Shown piece after piece: positions 38,843 through 48,796 of a stretch of 64,000 nucleotides of DNA (positions within the stretch are counted from its first letter, which is position 1; every line of letters starts with the position of its first letter). Source of the stretch: Bacteroidales bacterium. GTDB taxonomy: Bacteria; Bacteroidota; Bacteroidia; Bacteroidales; P3. A model generated the notes under the pieces. It ran no database searches, was not told where the DNA came from, and saw nothing but the letters and a program-made list of their open reading frames with translations. The position numbers were made by a program, and so were the translations under genes. Location of the stretch: contig JAFUGA010000019.1 in assembly GCA_017469625.1 (NCBI GenBank), positions 42,470 to 106,469 of the forward strand, read 5' to 3'.

Positions 38843-40036
38843 ATGCAGAAAAGTTCTACAAATTATACAAAATATAAACATTTTGCTTTTATTTCTTATA
38901 GATGGGCAGACGAAAAGTGGGCTAAATGGTTACAAAACAAAATAGAATCTTATAGTCTTCCAACTGCTATTTACAAGAAAAACAAAGATTTACACAGAAA
39001 ACTAAAACCATGCTTTAGAGATAAGACAGATTTAGGAATTGGTGAACTTACCCCAGAATTGCAAGAAAATTTAAGAAATTCAAAATTTTTGATTGTAATC
39101 TGTTCGCCTAATTCTGCAAAATCTACTTGGGTTGGTGCAGAGATAGAATACTTTATTTCATTAGGAAGAAAAGATAGTATAATACCTTTTATCATAGACG
39201 GTATACCTTACAACAACGATGAAAAAGATTGTCTTCACCCTGTCATAAAAAAGTATTTTCCTCAGAAAGATGAAGACGGAAAAAGCAGAGAGATATTAGG
39301 TGCCAACATAAACGAAGAAGGTAAAGGCAGTAGGTGGATAAAAAAGGAAAAAGCTGCAATAAAAGTTATTGCAAAGATGCACTCTTTGGCTTTTGATGAA
39401 CTTTGGCAAAGAGAAAAACGAAGAAATAGGCAAAAAATGTTTTATACTTTGTTTATATGTTTTGCCATGGGCTTTTTGATTGGTTATATTTCTGTTAAAA
39501 ATCAACCTAAAACAGTATCATTTTCTTTAAATGAAACATCTTTTCACAACAAAAACTTACCACCTTTAAAAGATGGACGTATAACGCTTTACCTTGAAAA
39601 TGAGAAAAAAGATACCATAATAAAATCTCTTAAAGATGAAGCAATATTTCATAATATCCCTGCAAAATTTCTAAGTAAAAAAGTCAGGGTAACTTTCTCT
39701 ACAACAGAGAATTCGTATAAAGAAAATGATTATCTCTCAACAGAAGAAACTATTGTTTTAAAAGAAAACAATATTATAAACATACAACGTAACGATAGCG
39801 TATATGGCTATTTTTATTTGGAACTTGAGGATTTCACAAGCGGAAAACTGCTAAAAAATACAACAGTTTATATAGATGATATGGAGTTTCAGACAAACGA
39901 AGATGGTATTCTGAACTGTATTATACCAATAGAAAAACAGAAAACGCTGTACCAACTAAAGAAAGTAGGCTGTTCCATTCCTAACTCCGTACAAGCAACA
40001 TATAACACCATTGGACAATTCAAACAAATAAAATAA
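38843..40036 (+). CDS. TIR-domain transmembrane protein
   Basis: This is a 397-residue protein. Its N-terminal TIR domain (about 10-125) has FAFISYR at 14-20 and the STWVGAEIEYF motif, where Glu100 is placed like the catalytic glutamate of NAD-cleaving TIRs. A linker with a basic helix follows, then one transmembrane segment (about 199-217). A C-terminal part of about 180 residues carries two Ig-like or carboxypeptidase-regulatory-like modules (GRITLYLENEKKDTII, LLKNTTVYIDDMEFQTNEDG). Topology would put the TIR in the cytoplasm and the sensor-like part in the periplasm. It is 4 nt before a TPR gene. A role in NAD-based defence or signalling is inferred. Confidence 0.8.
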   Translation: MQKSSTNYTKYKHFAFISYRWADEKWAKWLQNKIESYSLPTAIYKKNKDLHRKLKPCFRDKTDLGIGELTPELQENLRNSKFLIVICSPNSAKSTWVGAEIEYFISLGRKDSIIPFIIDGIPYNNDEKDCLHPVIKKYFPQKDEDGKSREILGANINEEGKGSRWIKKEKAAIKVIAKMHSLAFDELWQREKRRNRQKMFYTLFICFAMGFLIGYISVKNQPKTVSFSLNETSFHNKNLPPLKDGRITLYLENEKKDTIIKSLKDEAIFHNIPAKFLSKKVRVTFSTTENSYKENDYLSTEETIVLKENNIINIQRNDSVYGYFYLELEDFTSGKLLKNTTVYIDDMEFQTNEDGILNCIIPIEKQKTLYQLKKVGCSIPNSVQATYNTIGQFKQIK

Positions 40037-40040
40037 GAGG

Positions 40041-41813
40041 ATGAAAAAATTTGCTTTATACTTTTTAATATCATTAGTAACTATCTCTGTTTCTGCACAG
40101 AAACAAACAGGATATGTTCGCACAATTCACAAGAGCAACAAACCTGCAACATATATAAAAGGCGTTTCCATATCCACAAAAGAAAACGCTAACAATATAA
40201 AATCCGTTAAGGGAGGGTACTATGAAATACCTGTAAAAACTATTAACAACAAAAAAGGTTATACTATAACTTCTGTAAAACTTGATGGGTATAACCTTGT
40301 AGATGAAAAGGATTTGTATAGATTTCAAACCTATACCCTTTCTCCTAAAGATATAATTCTTATATCAAAAGCAGATGAAGAAAAGCAAACTAAATCTTTG
40401 ATGGAAAAACTTAGAAAAACATTAAAACAAGAGTATGAAAAGAAACAAAAAGAATTGGAGGGAAGATATTCTGAATTAGAGCAGTTGAATACAAGTTATG
40501 AGCAACAACTAAAAGACTTACCAGATTTAGTTAAACGACTTGTTTATTTGGACTATAAGACTATAACAGATGAATTAGACGAAAAAATAGCAAACGCATA
40601 CGAAGAGGGAGATTTTGCAGAAGCAGTAAGACTGATAAATCAAAAGCCAGATTTGAAAACACGTTCTAAAGAAAACTTACGATTACAAAAAGAAGTAGAA
40701 CAAACAAAACAAACTATTATAAGAGAATGTGATATAAAAATAGAATATTTTAAATCAATATACCAAAATGATAGTGTTCTATATTATATGGAAATAAAAT
40801 TAGAACAAGAACCTGAAAATATAAATTCATACAAAGAACTTGGTTTTTATTATAGACTATCCGATAATTTTCAAAATTCAGTAGATACATATAAAAAAGC
40901 AATAAATATCATCAGAAATAGATATAACACTATAACAAATTTAGAATACGAAAACAATTACGACTTTAAAAATCTCAGAGATTTATATAGACTATTATCA
41001 AGAACTTATAGTTCTTTTGAATATTTTGACTCTGCTGAGCATTATCAAAATTTATATTTACAAAGTTCTAAAAAAATTGATATGGAATGGTCTGTATTAT
41101 CTGAATTATATGCAAATAGGGAAGACCATCGCAACGCTATAAATTATACAAAAAAAATTATTCATGTAACAGAAGATATATTTGGAGAAAGTGATAGTTT
41201 ACTAATTTTGCAGTATTATAACATAGGTAGATACTATAGACTGCTTTATGAAAAAGAGGGGCGTTGCGAAGATACACTTGTAGAAAGTATTACATATTTA
41301 AAAAAGGCTTTAAATACTGCCCGTAACTTTTATAAAACAGAAAACAATAGTGATGTTGCGACAATATATAATGAAGTTGCACAATGTTGGAATGATGTGT
41401 ATGACACAAACAAAGATGAATATTCTTTTTATCAAGCAAGTTATTTTTACAACACTGCACTCAAAATTTATGAAAATACTATAGGAGTATATAACTCTCA
41501 GTATGCAAAAACATTGAATAATATTGGAAACTTATTGATTAGTAGTAATAATTATGAAGAAGCTTTAAAATACTTTTCTTATAGTTTACAGATTAAAGAT
41601 TCTATAAATTATGATAACAAAATGTCTTTAATACGCAGTTATTATGCAATAGCGTTATGTTTATCAAAATTAGGTCAATATGAACAGGCGATATCTTTCT
41701 ATGAAAAGATTCTATATATAGGTGATATTATTCTTTCTGAAGAAGAAAAGGATATTTATTCAAATGAAATCAAATTACTAAAGCAAGAATTAGAAGAGCA
41801 AGAAAGAAAATAA
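40041..41813 (+). CDS. Secreted TPR protein paired with the TIR gene
   Basis: This is a 590-residue exported protein with a signal peptide ending VSAQ (residue 20). A small beta module (about 22-110; TGYVRTIHKSNKPATYIKG and GYNLVDEKDL) resembles the regulatory-like fold in the upstream TIR protein. A charged coiled coil (about 112-165) follows, then six or more tetratricopeptide repeats to the end (for example KEDIYSNEIKLLKQELEEQE at the C-terminus). It is 4 nt downstream of the TIR gene. As both have a periplasmic domain, an interaction across that compartment is plausible. A hairpin terminator follows at 41843-41863. Confidence 0.75.
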   Translation: MKKFALYFLISLVTISVSAQKQTGYVRTIHKSNKPATYIKGVSISTKENANNIKSVKGGYYEIPVKTINNKKGYTITSVKLDGYNLVDEKDLYRFQTYTLSPKDIILISKADEEKQTKSLMEKLRKTLKQEYEKKQKELEGRYSELEQLNTSYEQQLKDLPDLVKRLVYLDYKTITDELDEKIANAYEEGDFAEAVRLINQKPDLKTRSKENLRLQKEVEQTKQTIIRECDIKIEYFKSIYQNDSVLYYMEIKLEQEPENINSYKELGFYYRLSDNFQNSVDTYKKAINIIRNRYNTITNLEYENNYDFKNLRDLYRLLSRTYSSFEYFDSAEHYQNLYLQSSKKIDMEWSVLSELYANREDHRNAINYTKKIIHVTEDIFGESDSLLILQYYNIGRYYRLLYEKEGRCEDTLVESITYLKKALNTARNFYKTENNSDVATIYNEVAQCWNDVYDTNKDEYSFYQASYFYNTALKIYENTIGVYNSQYAKTLNNIGNLLISSNNYEEALKYFSYSLQIKDSINYDNKMSLIRSYYAIALCLSKLGQYEQAISFYEKILYIGDIILSEEEKDIYSNEIKLLKQELEEQERK

Positions 41814-41842
41814 TAATTAAAAAATTTCCTTTTTATTTTTAT

Positions 41843-41868
41843 AGCAGAGAAAATTTCTCTGCTTTTAT
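41843..41868 (+). terminator. Intrinsic terminator after the TIR-TPR pair
   Basis: AGCAGAGA (41843-41850) pairs with TCTCTGCT (41856-41863) over a 5-nt loop, followed by TTTT. Confidence 0.75.
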
Positions 41869-41914
41869 TGTGTGTATTTTCAGGGAGATGTGGCATTATT
41901 ACAAAAAAATATAT

Positions 41915-41922
41915 TACTTTTG
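41915..41922 (+). promoter_or_regulatory. -7 box upstream of the 1048-residue TPR gene
   Basis: TACTTTTG fits TAnnTTTG, 71 nt before the ATG at 41993. No good -33 element is seen. Confidence 0.45.
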
Positions 41923-41992
41923 CGTTGCATAAATTTGTATTATGCTAAGAAAAGAAAGTATAAACCTTTAACAATAATCTTTAAAACTAATT

Positions 41993-44900
41993 ATGAGAAA
42001 GAGCATTTTGAGTTTAATGTTTGTATGTTTAGGATTGGTTTTTATATGTTCCAATTCTAACATATTTGCTCAAAAAACATTTATTTTGCAAGATTGGAAC
42101 AACAAAGTAAAACTTGCACAAGAACATTTCAATCAAAAGAATTATTCCGATGCTTATAGGCTTTATGCGGATTTGTCTGATAGTTACAAAGATATAGCCG
42201 TAAAAAAGGTGAGCAAAGAAACATCTATGGAGGCTTCGGAGATATTTTTCAACAAGGCTCTTTGTGCATACTATCTTATGAACAACGATGTAGATATTCT
42301 ATTCAAGGAATATAAAACACTGTTCCCATACGGAGATAAGTACAACAGAGCAGACTTTTACATAGCCAATTGGTATATGCAGAAAGCAGAGTTTCTAAAG
42401 GCTTTGAACACATATCAAAATATGGACACTTTGGCTTTGAGTTCTACAGAAAAAGATGAGTATAATTATAAGTTGGGTTACTGCTATTTTTTGCAGAATA
42501 TGAACGATAAAGCCAAAATATCTTTCGCAAAAGTGAAAGATAAGGACAGTAAATATTCACCTGTGGCTAAGTATTATTACGGTCATATTCTGTACAGTGA
42601 AGGACAGTATAAGTTGGCTTTAAATGAGTTTGAGGCTTTGAAAAAAGACAGAAACTTTTCTAAGGTTGTACCTTATTATATAGCACAGATATACTATTTT
42701 GAAGAAGATTATGAAAAACTTTTGGAAATGGCACCGTCTTTAAGTAAGAATTCGGCAAACTCCAAACGTGCTACTGAACTTAATCGTATGATAGCAGATG
42801 CATACTACAAGATGAAAAAATATGACGATGCTATACCTTATATACAGAAATCCATAGAATCAAACAACGGTATAAACCGAGAGGATAATTATCTTATGGG
42901 ATATTGTCTTATGGAAACAGGACGATACACCGAAGCAATACCTTATCTAAAAAATGCTTCAAATGAAAACGACAATATGGCACAAAACTCTCTGTATTCT
43001 TTGGGTTACTGTTATTTAGAACAAAAAGACACTGTTTCTGCTTTCACTGCATACAAGGGAGCAAGCGAAATGAATTTTGACAAAGAGATACAAGAAGATG
43101 CTTTATTCTCTTACGCAAAACTAAGCATAAGTCTGCCTTCTCCATACAATGAACAACTAATAAAAACTCTAAATGAATACATAAAAAACAATCAAAAGAA
43201 GAACAAAAAAGACCAAGAATCGCCAAAAGTCAATGAAGCGAGAATGTGTTTAACTCAGTTGTATGAAAAATCTCATAATTATGCTGCCGCTTTGGAGCAA
43301 ATGGATAATATGAAAAACAGAAACGCCCAAATGAACAAAATATACGTCAAAACTTGTCTTAATAGAGGTATAGAATTATTTAACAAGGGCGAATATTCTG
43401 ACTGTATAACAACGTTGAACAAAATAGATAACAACGTAAGTTCTGCAACAGATAACATACTTGCTTCTTCTAAATACATAAAAGCAGAGGCATATTATAG
43501 GACAGACTCATATAAACAAAGCATACAGACACTTAACTCTTATTATACCGTACCAAACAGCGACAAAAACGAATATAGAGCAAGTGCAGACTATCTTATG
43601 GGTTACAATCTTTTCAAACAGAAAAAATATGCTCAAGCCAAAGATTATTTTGAGAAAACAAAAGCAAGCAATATTTCAGCAAACATAAAAACAGATGCAA
43701 GCATTCGTTTGGCAGATTGTCATTATATGCTTAAGAATTATGATGCTGCTGTAAAATCTTATAATGAATTCATTGCAACAGGAAGTTCCAATGCAGACTA
43801 TGCTACTTATCAAAAAGCGATGGCAAATGGTGCAGCAGGCAATCAAAAAGAGAAAGCCAACACTCTACAAAGTGGAATAAAGAACTATCCAAATAGTACA
43901 TATATCTCTGCAATGACTTATGAACTTGCAAATACTTATTTGGCTTTAAATGAAAACAACAAGGCTTTAGATATATACAAACAAGTTGTAAATAAATATC
44001 CGAACTCTGCATACAGAGTAGATTGTTTGGGAAGAATAGGAATGCTTCAGTATCAAGCAGAACAGTACGATGCTGCATTGAATACATTGGATAAAGTTGT
44101 GAAAGAATATCCTAATACTCCACAAGCAAAAGCCGCTCTTTCTACTATAAAAAACATATACATAGACAAAGGAACACCTGATGAATATCTTACATACGCA
44201 AACAAAGTAGGAAACGTAAAAGTCAGCAAGAGTGAGCAAGAAGATATGCTTTATCAAAGTGCAGAAAATAAATACATGGAAGAAAAGTACAAAGAAGCTG
44301 AACCTAACTTTAAATCCTATTTGGCAAAATTCCCTAACGGCAAATATTCTGAAAAATCCGAATACTATTTGGCTGATTGTCTTATGAGATTACAAGATAC
44401 TATGCAGGCTGCTTCTTATTATTACAAAGTATCTGAAAGACAAAACGGACAGTATATAGAGAAAGCAACTCTTAATGCAGCGAAAATATACGAAGGAAAG
44501 GATAATCAAAAAGCCATAATCCTTTATTCTAAACTTGACAATATTGCTTCCACTGCTACAAATAGAAACAAGGCAAAAGTAGGTCTTATGAATGCTTATT
44601 ATGAAACAGAAGATTATTCTAAGGCTATAAACACTGCCGAAAGTATATTAAAGATAGAGAACATAGATTCTGAAACAAAAGATAGAACAAACTTTGTTTT
44701 GGCAAACTCTTATTTGGAAACAGGTAACACAGAAAAAGGAGAAGAATACTTTAATATTCTTTCCTCTTCCACTAACAATAGATATGCTTCTCAAGCACAA
44801 TATACTTTGGCTTTGCTTGACTATTCTAAAGGTAATTTAGATAAGAGTGAGAAAACTATAAGGCAGATGGCGAAAAACGGAGCTGATGATTTCTACCTTG

Positions 44901-45139
44901 CAAAAGCCTTTATACTTTGGTCTGATATATTTGTGCAGAAAGGAAACGACTTCCAAGCAAAACAGACTTTGAAATCCATAATAGAGAACTATGATGGAGA
45001 TTCTTCTGTTTTGAAAGAAGCAAAAGATAAGTTGGATGCTCTTGAAAACAAACAGATACAAGAGAACGAAAAGAATGAAGAAAAACTACAAGAACAACAA
45101 AACTCTGTAGATGAAGTAATAATAGAAGACAATAAATAA
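41993..45139 (+). CDS. Large periplasmic TPR protein
   Basis: This 1048-residue exported protein has a signal peptide ending NIFAQ (about residue 28). It is built almost entirely of tetratricopeptide repeats, more than twenty helix pairs such as YKLGYCYFLQNMNDKAKISF, YLMGYCLMETGRYTEAIPY and ANTYLALNENNKALDIYKQ. The C-terminus is a Glu/Lys-rich tail. It is likely a scaffold in the periplasm or at the inner face of the outer membrane. It is followed after 5 nt by an outer-membrane barrel gene, so the two products probably act together. Other large TPR proteins take part in T9SS and in outer-membrane assembly, but I cannot assign this one. Confidence 0.78.
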   Translation: MRKSILSLMFVCLGLVFICSNSNIFAQKTFILQDWNNKVKLAQEHFNQKNYSDAYRLYADLSDSYKDIAVKKVSKETSMEASEIFFNKALCAYYLMNNDVDILFKEYKTLFPYGDKYNRADFYIANWYMQKAEFLKALNTYQNMDTLALSSTEKDEYNYKLGYCYFLQNMNDKAKISFAKVKDKDSKYSPVAKYYYGHILYSEGQYKLALNEFEALKKDRNFSKVVPYYIAQIYYFEEDYEKLLEMAPSLSKNSANSKRATELNRMIADAYYKMKKYDDAIPYIQKSIESNNGINREDNYLMGYCLMETGRYTEAIPYLKNASNENDNMAQNSLYSLGYCYLEQKDTVSAFTAYKGASEMNFDKEIQEDALFSYAKLSISLPSPYNEQLIKTLNEYIKNNQKKNKKDQESPKVNEARMCLTQLYEKSHNYAAALEQMDNMKNRNAQMNKIYVKTCLNRGIELFNKGEYSDCITTLNKIDNNVSSATDNILASSKYIKAEAYYRTDSYKQSIQTLNSYYTVPNSDKNEYRASADYLMGYNLFKQKKYAQAKDYFEKTKASNISANIKTDASIRLADCHYMLKNYDAAVKSYNEFIATGSSNADYATYQKAMANGAAGNQKEKANTLQSGIKNYPNSTYISAMTYELANTYLALNENNKALDIYKQVVNKYPNSAYRVDCLGRIGMLQYQAEQYDAALNTLDKVVKEYPNTPQAKAALSTIKNIYIDKGTPDEYLTYANKVGNVKVSKSEQEDMLYQSAENKYMEEKYKEAEPNFKSYLAKFPNGKYSEKSEYYLADCLMRLQDTMQAASYYYKVSERQNGQYIEKATLNAAKIYEGKDNQKAIILYSKLDNIASTATNRNKAKVGLMNAYYETEDYSKAINTAESILKIENIDSETKDRTNFVLANSYLETGNTEKGEEYFNILSSSTNNRYASQAQYTLALLDYSKGNLDKSEKTIRQMAKNGADDFYLAKAFILWSDIFVQKGNDFQAKQTLKSIIENYDGDSSVLKEAKDKLDALENKQIQENEKNEEKLQEQQNSVDEVIIEDNK

Positions 45140-45144
45140 GAACT

Positions 45145-46878
45145 ATGAAAACATATAGAAAAATAATAGCTTTATCTTGTTTAACCCTTAGTGTGTTTAT
45201 GCTAAACGCACAGACACAAGATGAATATAATGAAAACGTTACTGTGAATGTGTCTTTTGACCCCATGGTAAATGACGCTAATAAGATAAACGAGAATCCT
45301 ACTATCTTTGATACTTCATTTACACAGGTAGATTTCTCTTTTGATAGAATAAAGCGTGGATACAAAACCTCTCTTACTTTTGATACTATAAAAGCTGCAA
45401 CTGTCAAAGGTGAGCCTACAGCCACACTGTACAACATTCACCTAAAAGGAGGTCTTGGGTTTTCCTATGGTGGTAAAGAGTTGGCAAATGGATTTGTACC
45501 TTTGTTGCAAGCATCTTACACTTCCCTAAGAGATAGAAAACTTTTGTATGGTGCAGACTTTTATTCACGTAGTGCTATTGCGGGACAAAAGAATTATGGT
45601 CATAATGCTTTCACCAATGATGATATTTCTTTGTGGGGAAAACGTATATTTAATTCCTATAGTGTTTATTCAAAAGCATATTACAACTATTCACGTCATT
45701 ATCTTTATGGTGAAAAATATACTTTGGAAGACGTGGAAAAGAAATACTACAGAAACTCATTCCACAATTTAGGTTTTGATATAGGCTATGACAAATTGGA
45801 GAGAGATAACTCTTTACAGCATAACGCAAAGTTCAACTTCAACTACACCAAAAACAACAAAGGAGCAAGAGAGTTAGACCTTCATTTCTTGTTAGATGCT
45901 TATAAGGATTTAAATCTTTTCTCTAATGCAAGCAATGAAATTCTTGGATTGACCTTTGACTATAAACATCATTTTTTCAAATATAATGGAAAATTTGAAA
46001 TACCTTCTCAGTTTGTAGATTTTATGGGAAACTCTTTCAAAAACAACTATGCTTTATTTAACTTCTCTCCTTACTTTATTTTTGACTACAACAAGTTCCA
46101 TATCTTCGCATCTTTAGGTATTGTACCTTCTATAGATGGTCATAAATCTATACAAACACTGCCTACTGCAACTATTAGTTTTGAACTTATACAACAACTA
46201 CTTAGTCTTTACGGAGGTTTAAAATCTGAATCTATAGCACCTACTTTGCACCAAACAAGTTTGGATAACCCATTCATTCTTGCAAACAGCAGACTTGAAG
46301 ATATGTCCAAAACAAGTTTCTTTGCAAAAGCGTTTCTTAATGTTTCACGTTCTTTTAACCTAAGTTTAGAAGGAGGTCTTTCCTCTCTAAGAAATCAAGG
46401 TTTTTATATCAATTACAGTGATTTTCCTTTTGCTACGGGTATTGTTTATGACAATGCAAAAAGATATTATGCTACACTTGAAACAAAAGTAACTATAGGC
46501 AACTCTTTTGTAGCGAATATCTCTGCTACTTATCAGAAATTAGATAGAGATGATAACTATGCAGCATGGTATAATCCTGCATTTACACTTCTAAGTAAGT
46601 TGTCATACAATTATAAAGATAAACTTAACGTAACCCTTGCCCCTACTTTCAAAACAAAGACTAAAGCACTTGTAAAAAGTTTTGCACCAAATTCTATTGG
46701 CAAAGAGAAAGATATAAAAGCAATGGTAGATGTTAATCTTTATGCAACATACCAATATACTGAGAATTGGAGTATATTCCTTAACCTTGAAAACATAGGA
46801 TTTCAACAGTATATGGCTTTTTATAATTATCCTGTTTATCAATTTACTATCCTTGCAGGTGCAAGTTATAGATTTTAA
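45145..46878 (+). CDS. Outer-membrane beta-barrel protein partner of the TPR protein
   Basis: This 577-residue protein has a signal peptide ending MLNAQ (about residue 22), a short periplasmic N-terminal section (to about 90), then alternating amphipathic strands to a C-terminal phenylalanine (ILAGASYRF), as expected of an outer-membrane barrel. No TonB box or plug domain is seen, so it is not a complete TonB-dependent receptor even though its strands resemble the barrel of that family. It starts 5 nt after the TPR gene. The pair ends at a bidirectional terminator at 46903-46943, shared with the opposing operon. Confidence 0.75.
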   Translation: MKTYRKIIALSCLTLSVFMLNAQTQDEYNENVTVNVSFDPMVNDANKINENPTIFDTSFTQVDFSFDRIKRGYKTSLTFDTIKAATVKGEPTATLYNIHLKGGLGFSYGGKELANGFVPLLQASYTSLRDRKLLYGADFYSRSAIAGQKNYGHNAFTNDDISLWGKRIFNSYSVYSKAYYNYSRHYLYGEKYTLEDVEKKYYRNSFHNLGFDIGYDKLERDNSLQHNAKFNFNYTKNNKGARELDLHFLLDAYKDLNLFSNASNEILGLTFDYKHHFFKYNGKFEIPSQFVDFMGNSFKNNYALFNFSPYFIFDYNKFHIFASLGIVPSIDGHKSIQTLPTATISFELIQQLLSLYGGLKSESIAPTLHQTSLDNPFILANSRLEDMSKTSFFAKAFLNVSRSFNLSLEGGLSSLRNQGFYINYSDFPFATGIVYDNAKRYYATLETKVTIGNSFVANISATYQKLDRDDNYAAWYNPAFTLLSKLSYNYKDKLNVTLAPTFKTKTKALVKSFAPNSIGKEKDIKAMVDVNLYATYQYTENWSIFLNLENIGFQQYMAFYNYPVYQFTILAGASYRF

Positions 46879-46902
46879 ACAACAACATTTTATTCAAATA
46901 CA

Positions 46903-46943
46903 AAGAAACAGTCTTCAGTTGTTAAAACCGAAGACTGTTTCTT
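46903..46943. terminator. Bidirectional terminator between convergent operons
   Basis: A 14-bp perfect stem joins 46903-46916 and 46930-46943 (AAGAAACAGTCTTC and its complement) over a 13-nt loop. It separates the barrel gene from the end of the 15-gene minus-strand operon. Confidence 0.85.
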
Positions 46944-46972
46944 ACTTTTTAGTTCCTTCAAACAAAACTCTG

Positions 46973-47266
46973 CTAAAAATTAAAACCTAATTTTCTTCCT
47001 AAAGATTTCCAACGTTCATTATCTTTCTTAAAACTATCAAGCATCCTTTCAGTTTCGTCTATAAAATTATCGGTCTTATCCAATAGCTGTTGCATACTAA
47101 TACGTAAGGCTATACACTCTCTAATAAACAAACGTTCTTCTTCTCTTGCACCTATAAGTTGCATAACTTTGTTTTCGCATTTTTCGGACAAATCCAACCT
47201 TATTCCACATTGTTCTATTGCCCTATCCAATGCTTTCTCTCTTTCTGTTAAATCTTGCCAAGACAT
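46973..47266 (-). CDS. Small helical protein (last gene of TerY-P-like operon)
   Basis: This 97-residue soluble protein is predicted to be almost entirely alpha-helical, with heptad-like spacing through ALDRAIEQCGIRLDLSEKCE and SMQQLLDKTDNFIDETERML. It has no signal peptide or zinc motif and I do not recognise a family. It starts 6 nt after the preceding zinc-ribbon gene and ends before the bidirectional terminator, so it is the last cistron of the operon. A role as a coiled-coil adaptor or subunit of the system is inferred only from context. Confidence 0.65.
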   Translation of the reverse strand: MSWQDLTEREKALDRAIEQCGIRLDLSEKCENKVMQLIGAREEERLFIRECIALRISMQQLLDKTDNFIDETERMLDSFKKDNERWKSLGRKLGFNF

Positions 47267-47272
47267 AAAAAT

Positions 47273-47896
47273 CTATATTTTAATAATTGTAACTTTCTTA
47301 GTTTTTAAAAGCACTCCATTACACCAAACTCTAATGGTATATGTTCCAGAATAAATTTCTTCATCATCTACATAATTATGGAAAGGTGGCAGGGTTAATA
47401 TATCTTTCTCTCCTTTCTCAAAATCTATGTTATAATACTCGCCGTTGTCTATCAAAATTTTTCCGTTGGGAGCTACCAATTGTATACCTATGTAAAAATT
47501 ACCACCTTTAAAGCAATAATATTCTATTTGTGGTTGTAAATTATGTGACCATGTGTTTGTTTCATTGTTATTATTTACAAGTTTTATATCAGCAGTAACA
47601 ATGAATGGACAGATTTTAAATAATTCATTATAGTAATAAATGCCATCTGTATCTGAATTTGCAGTATGCTCTTCCTCCATTCTTTCTATCTTTGCTTCTA
47701 AATAATAATTCCTATCTTCAATGTTGTCAATATAAATAGTTGAACAAACAAAAAGAATAAAAAACAACAAACATAGACCTATTAACCCTATTTTCTTTTT
47801 TGTCTCAGGCTTCATTCTTAGTTTCTTACCACAATTTCCACAAAAACAAGCCTCATCTCTATTTTTTGCTCCACAATTTTTACAATACTTAGTCAT
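47273..47896 (-). CDS. Zinc-ribbon transmembrane protein
   Basis: This 207-residue protein begins with a zinc ribbon (CKNCGAKNRDEACFCGNCGKK, cysteines at 5, 8, 18 and 21). A single transmembrane segment (about 36-54) and a beta-rich periplasmic domain follow (IGIQLVAPNGKILI, GTYTIRVWCNGVLLKTKKV), similar in feel to chaperone or carbohydrate-binding folds. The first 25 residues are nearly the same as in the next two genes upstream, while the rest is unrelated. The gene starts 3 nt after its upstream neighbour, so it belongs to the operon. Function unknown. Confidence 0.72.
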   Translation of the reverse strand: MTKYCKNCGAKNRDEACFCGNCGKKLRMKPETKKKIGLIGLCLLFFILFVCSTIYIDNIEDRNYYLEAKIERMEEEHTANSDTDGIYYYNELFKICPFIVTADIKLVNNNNETNTWSHNLQPQIEYYCFKGGNFYIGIQLVAPNGKILIDNGEYYNIDFEKGEKDILTLPPFHNYVDDEEIYSGTYTIRVWCNGVLLKTKKVTIIKI

Positions 47897-47899
47897 ACT

Positions 47900-48772
47900 T
47901 TACTGTAATTTTTTTCCTTCAAAATCAAAATAAACTTTTCCATCTCCACGATAACAAACAAAATACTTGTCCGTTTTCTCTATCTTATCCCACTCACAAT
48001 TTAGTATAGTTTTAAAATCTGATTTTCTAACCATACCATAATAGTGTTGGTTTATAGTTTCAAAAAAGTTCCCGTATTTTATTATCATATCATATTCTGC
48101 AGGTATAACCTTTAAATGATTTGTATCCCTAAAATTTAAAAGTCCCATTTTTCTTGTATGTATAAATCTCCTATACATAGAATCAATTGTTGATTTCTCT
48201 ATATAATCAACATCCTTTAAGGCTGTTTTAATGAGATTTACTTGAGTTTTATATTCGGATTCAATAATACTAATAGAAATACGTTTATCTATATAAACTC
48301 CAATAAGTATCACAACGATAATTATTATAGTTCCGTAAAAACCTTTTTTTTTCCAACTTGGTAAATAAAGTGTTTCATAATTTTCCTGTCTTTTTGGATA
48401 TGTTTGCAGTGCTTCCTCATATCGTTCATACTCTTTTATAGCTCTATCATATGAATAATCTGAAGAATAATTTTCTCTGTCTGGATATTCTTTATACTTC
48501 GGTTCTTTGGGTTCGCTCGGTTTACCATTATACCAATACAATCCTACAATAATAGATGCTACAATAAACAATATTTGAAAAACACGTATTTTTATCTCAT
48601 CTTTCTTTACAGATTTTTCTACATTAAATTGAGATATAGGAATAAGGTCTATATCTTTAAACTTATCTAAAGTAAATGTATTAGAATAGTCTTCTAATGA
48701 TGTACCACATGTGCCACAAAAACGAGCCTCATCTCTGTTTTCTGCTTTACACTTTTTACAAATCTTAGTCAT
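47900..48772 (-). CDS. Zinc-ribbon protein with two membrane helices and WG-like C-terminus
   Basis: This 290-residue protein has the shared N-terminal zinc ribbon (CKKCKAENRDEARFCGTCG). A membrane helix (about 62-80), a charged Tyr/Glu-rich loop (residues 85-135) and a second helix (about 145-162) follow. The cytoplasmic C-terminal domain ends in DFKTILNCEWDKIEKTDKYF and VCYRGDGKVYFDFEGKKLQ. That end is closely related to the end of the 139-residue neighbour (EWDKIEKYPEYYKCYKDGKV), so both share a second module at the C-terminus. The loop orientation is uncertain. Function unknown. Confidence 0.7.
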   Translation of the reverse strand: MTKICKKCKAENRDEARFCGTCGTSLEDYSNTFTLDKFKDIDLIPISQFNVEKSVKKDEIKIRVFQILFIVASIIVGLYWYNGKPSEPKEPKYKEYPDRENYSSDYSYDRAIKEYERYEEALQTYPKRQENYETLYLPSWKKKGFYGTIIIIVVILIGVYIDKRISISIIESEYKTQVNLIKTALKDVDYIEKSTIDSMYRRFIHTRKMGLLNFRDTNHLKVIPAEYDMIIKYGNFFETINQHYYGMVRKSDFKTILNCEWDKIEKTDKYFVCYRGDGKVYFDFEGKKLQ

Positions 48773-48796
48773 AGTTCAAGAAAGTTTATTTTTTAT

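Noticed and set aside
45145..46878. Calling the barrel a TonB-dependent receptor
   Set aside because: No TonB box or plug domain can be seen in the 577 residues; only the barrel-like strands are similar.
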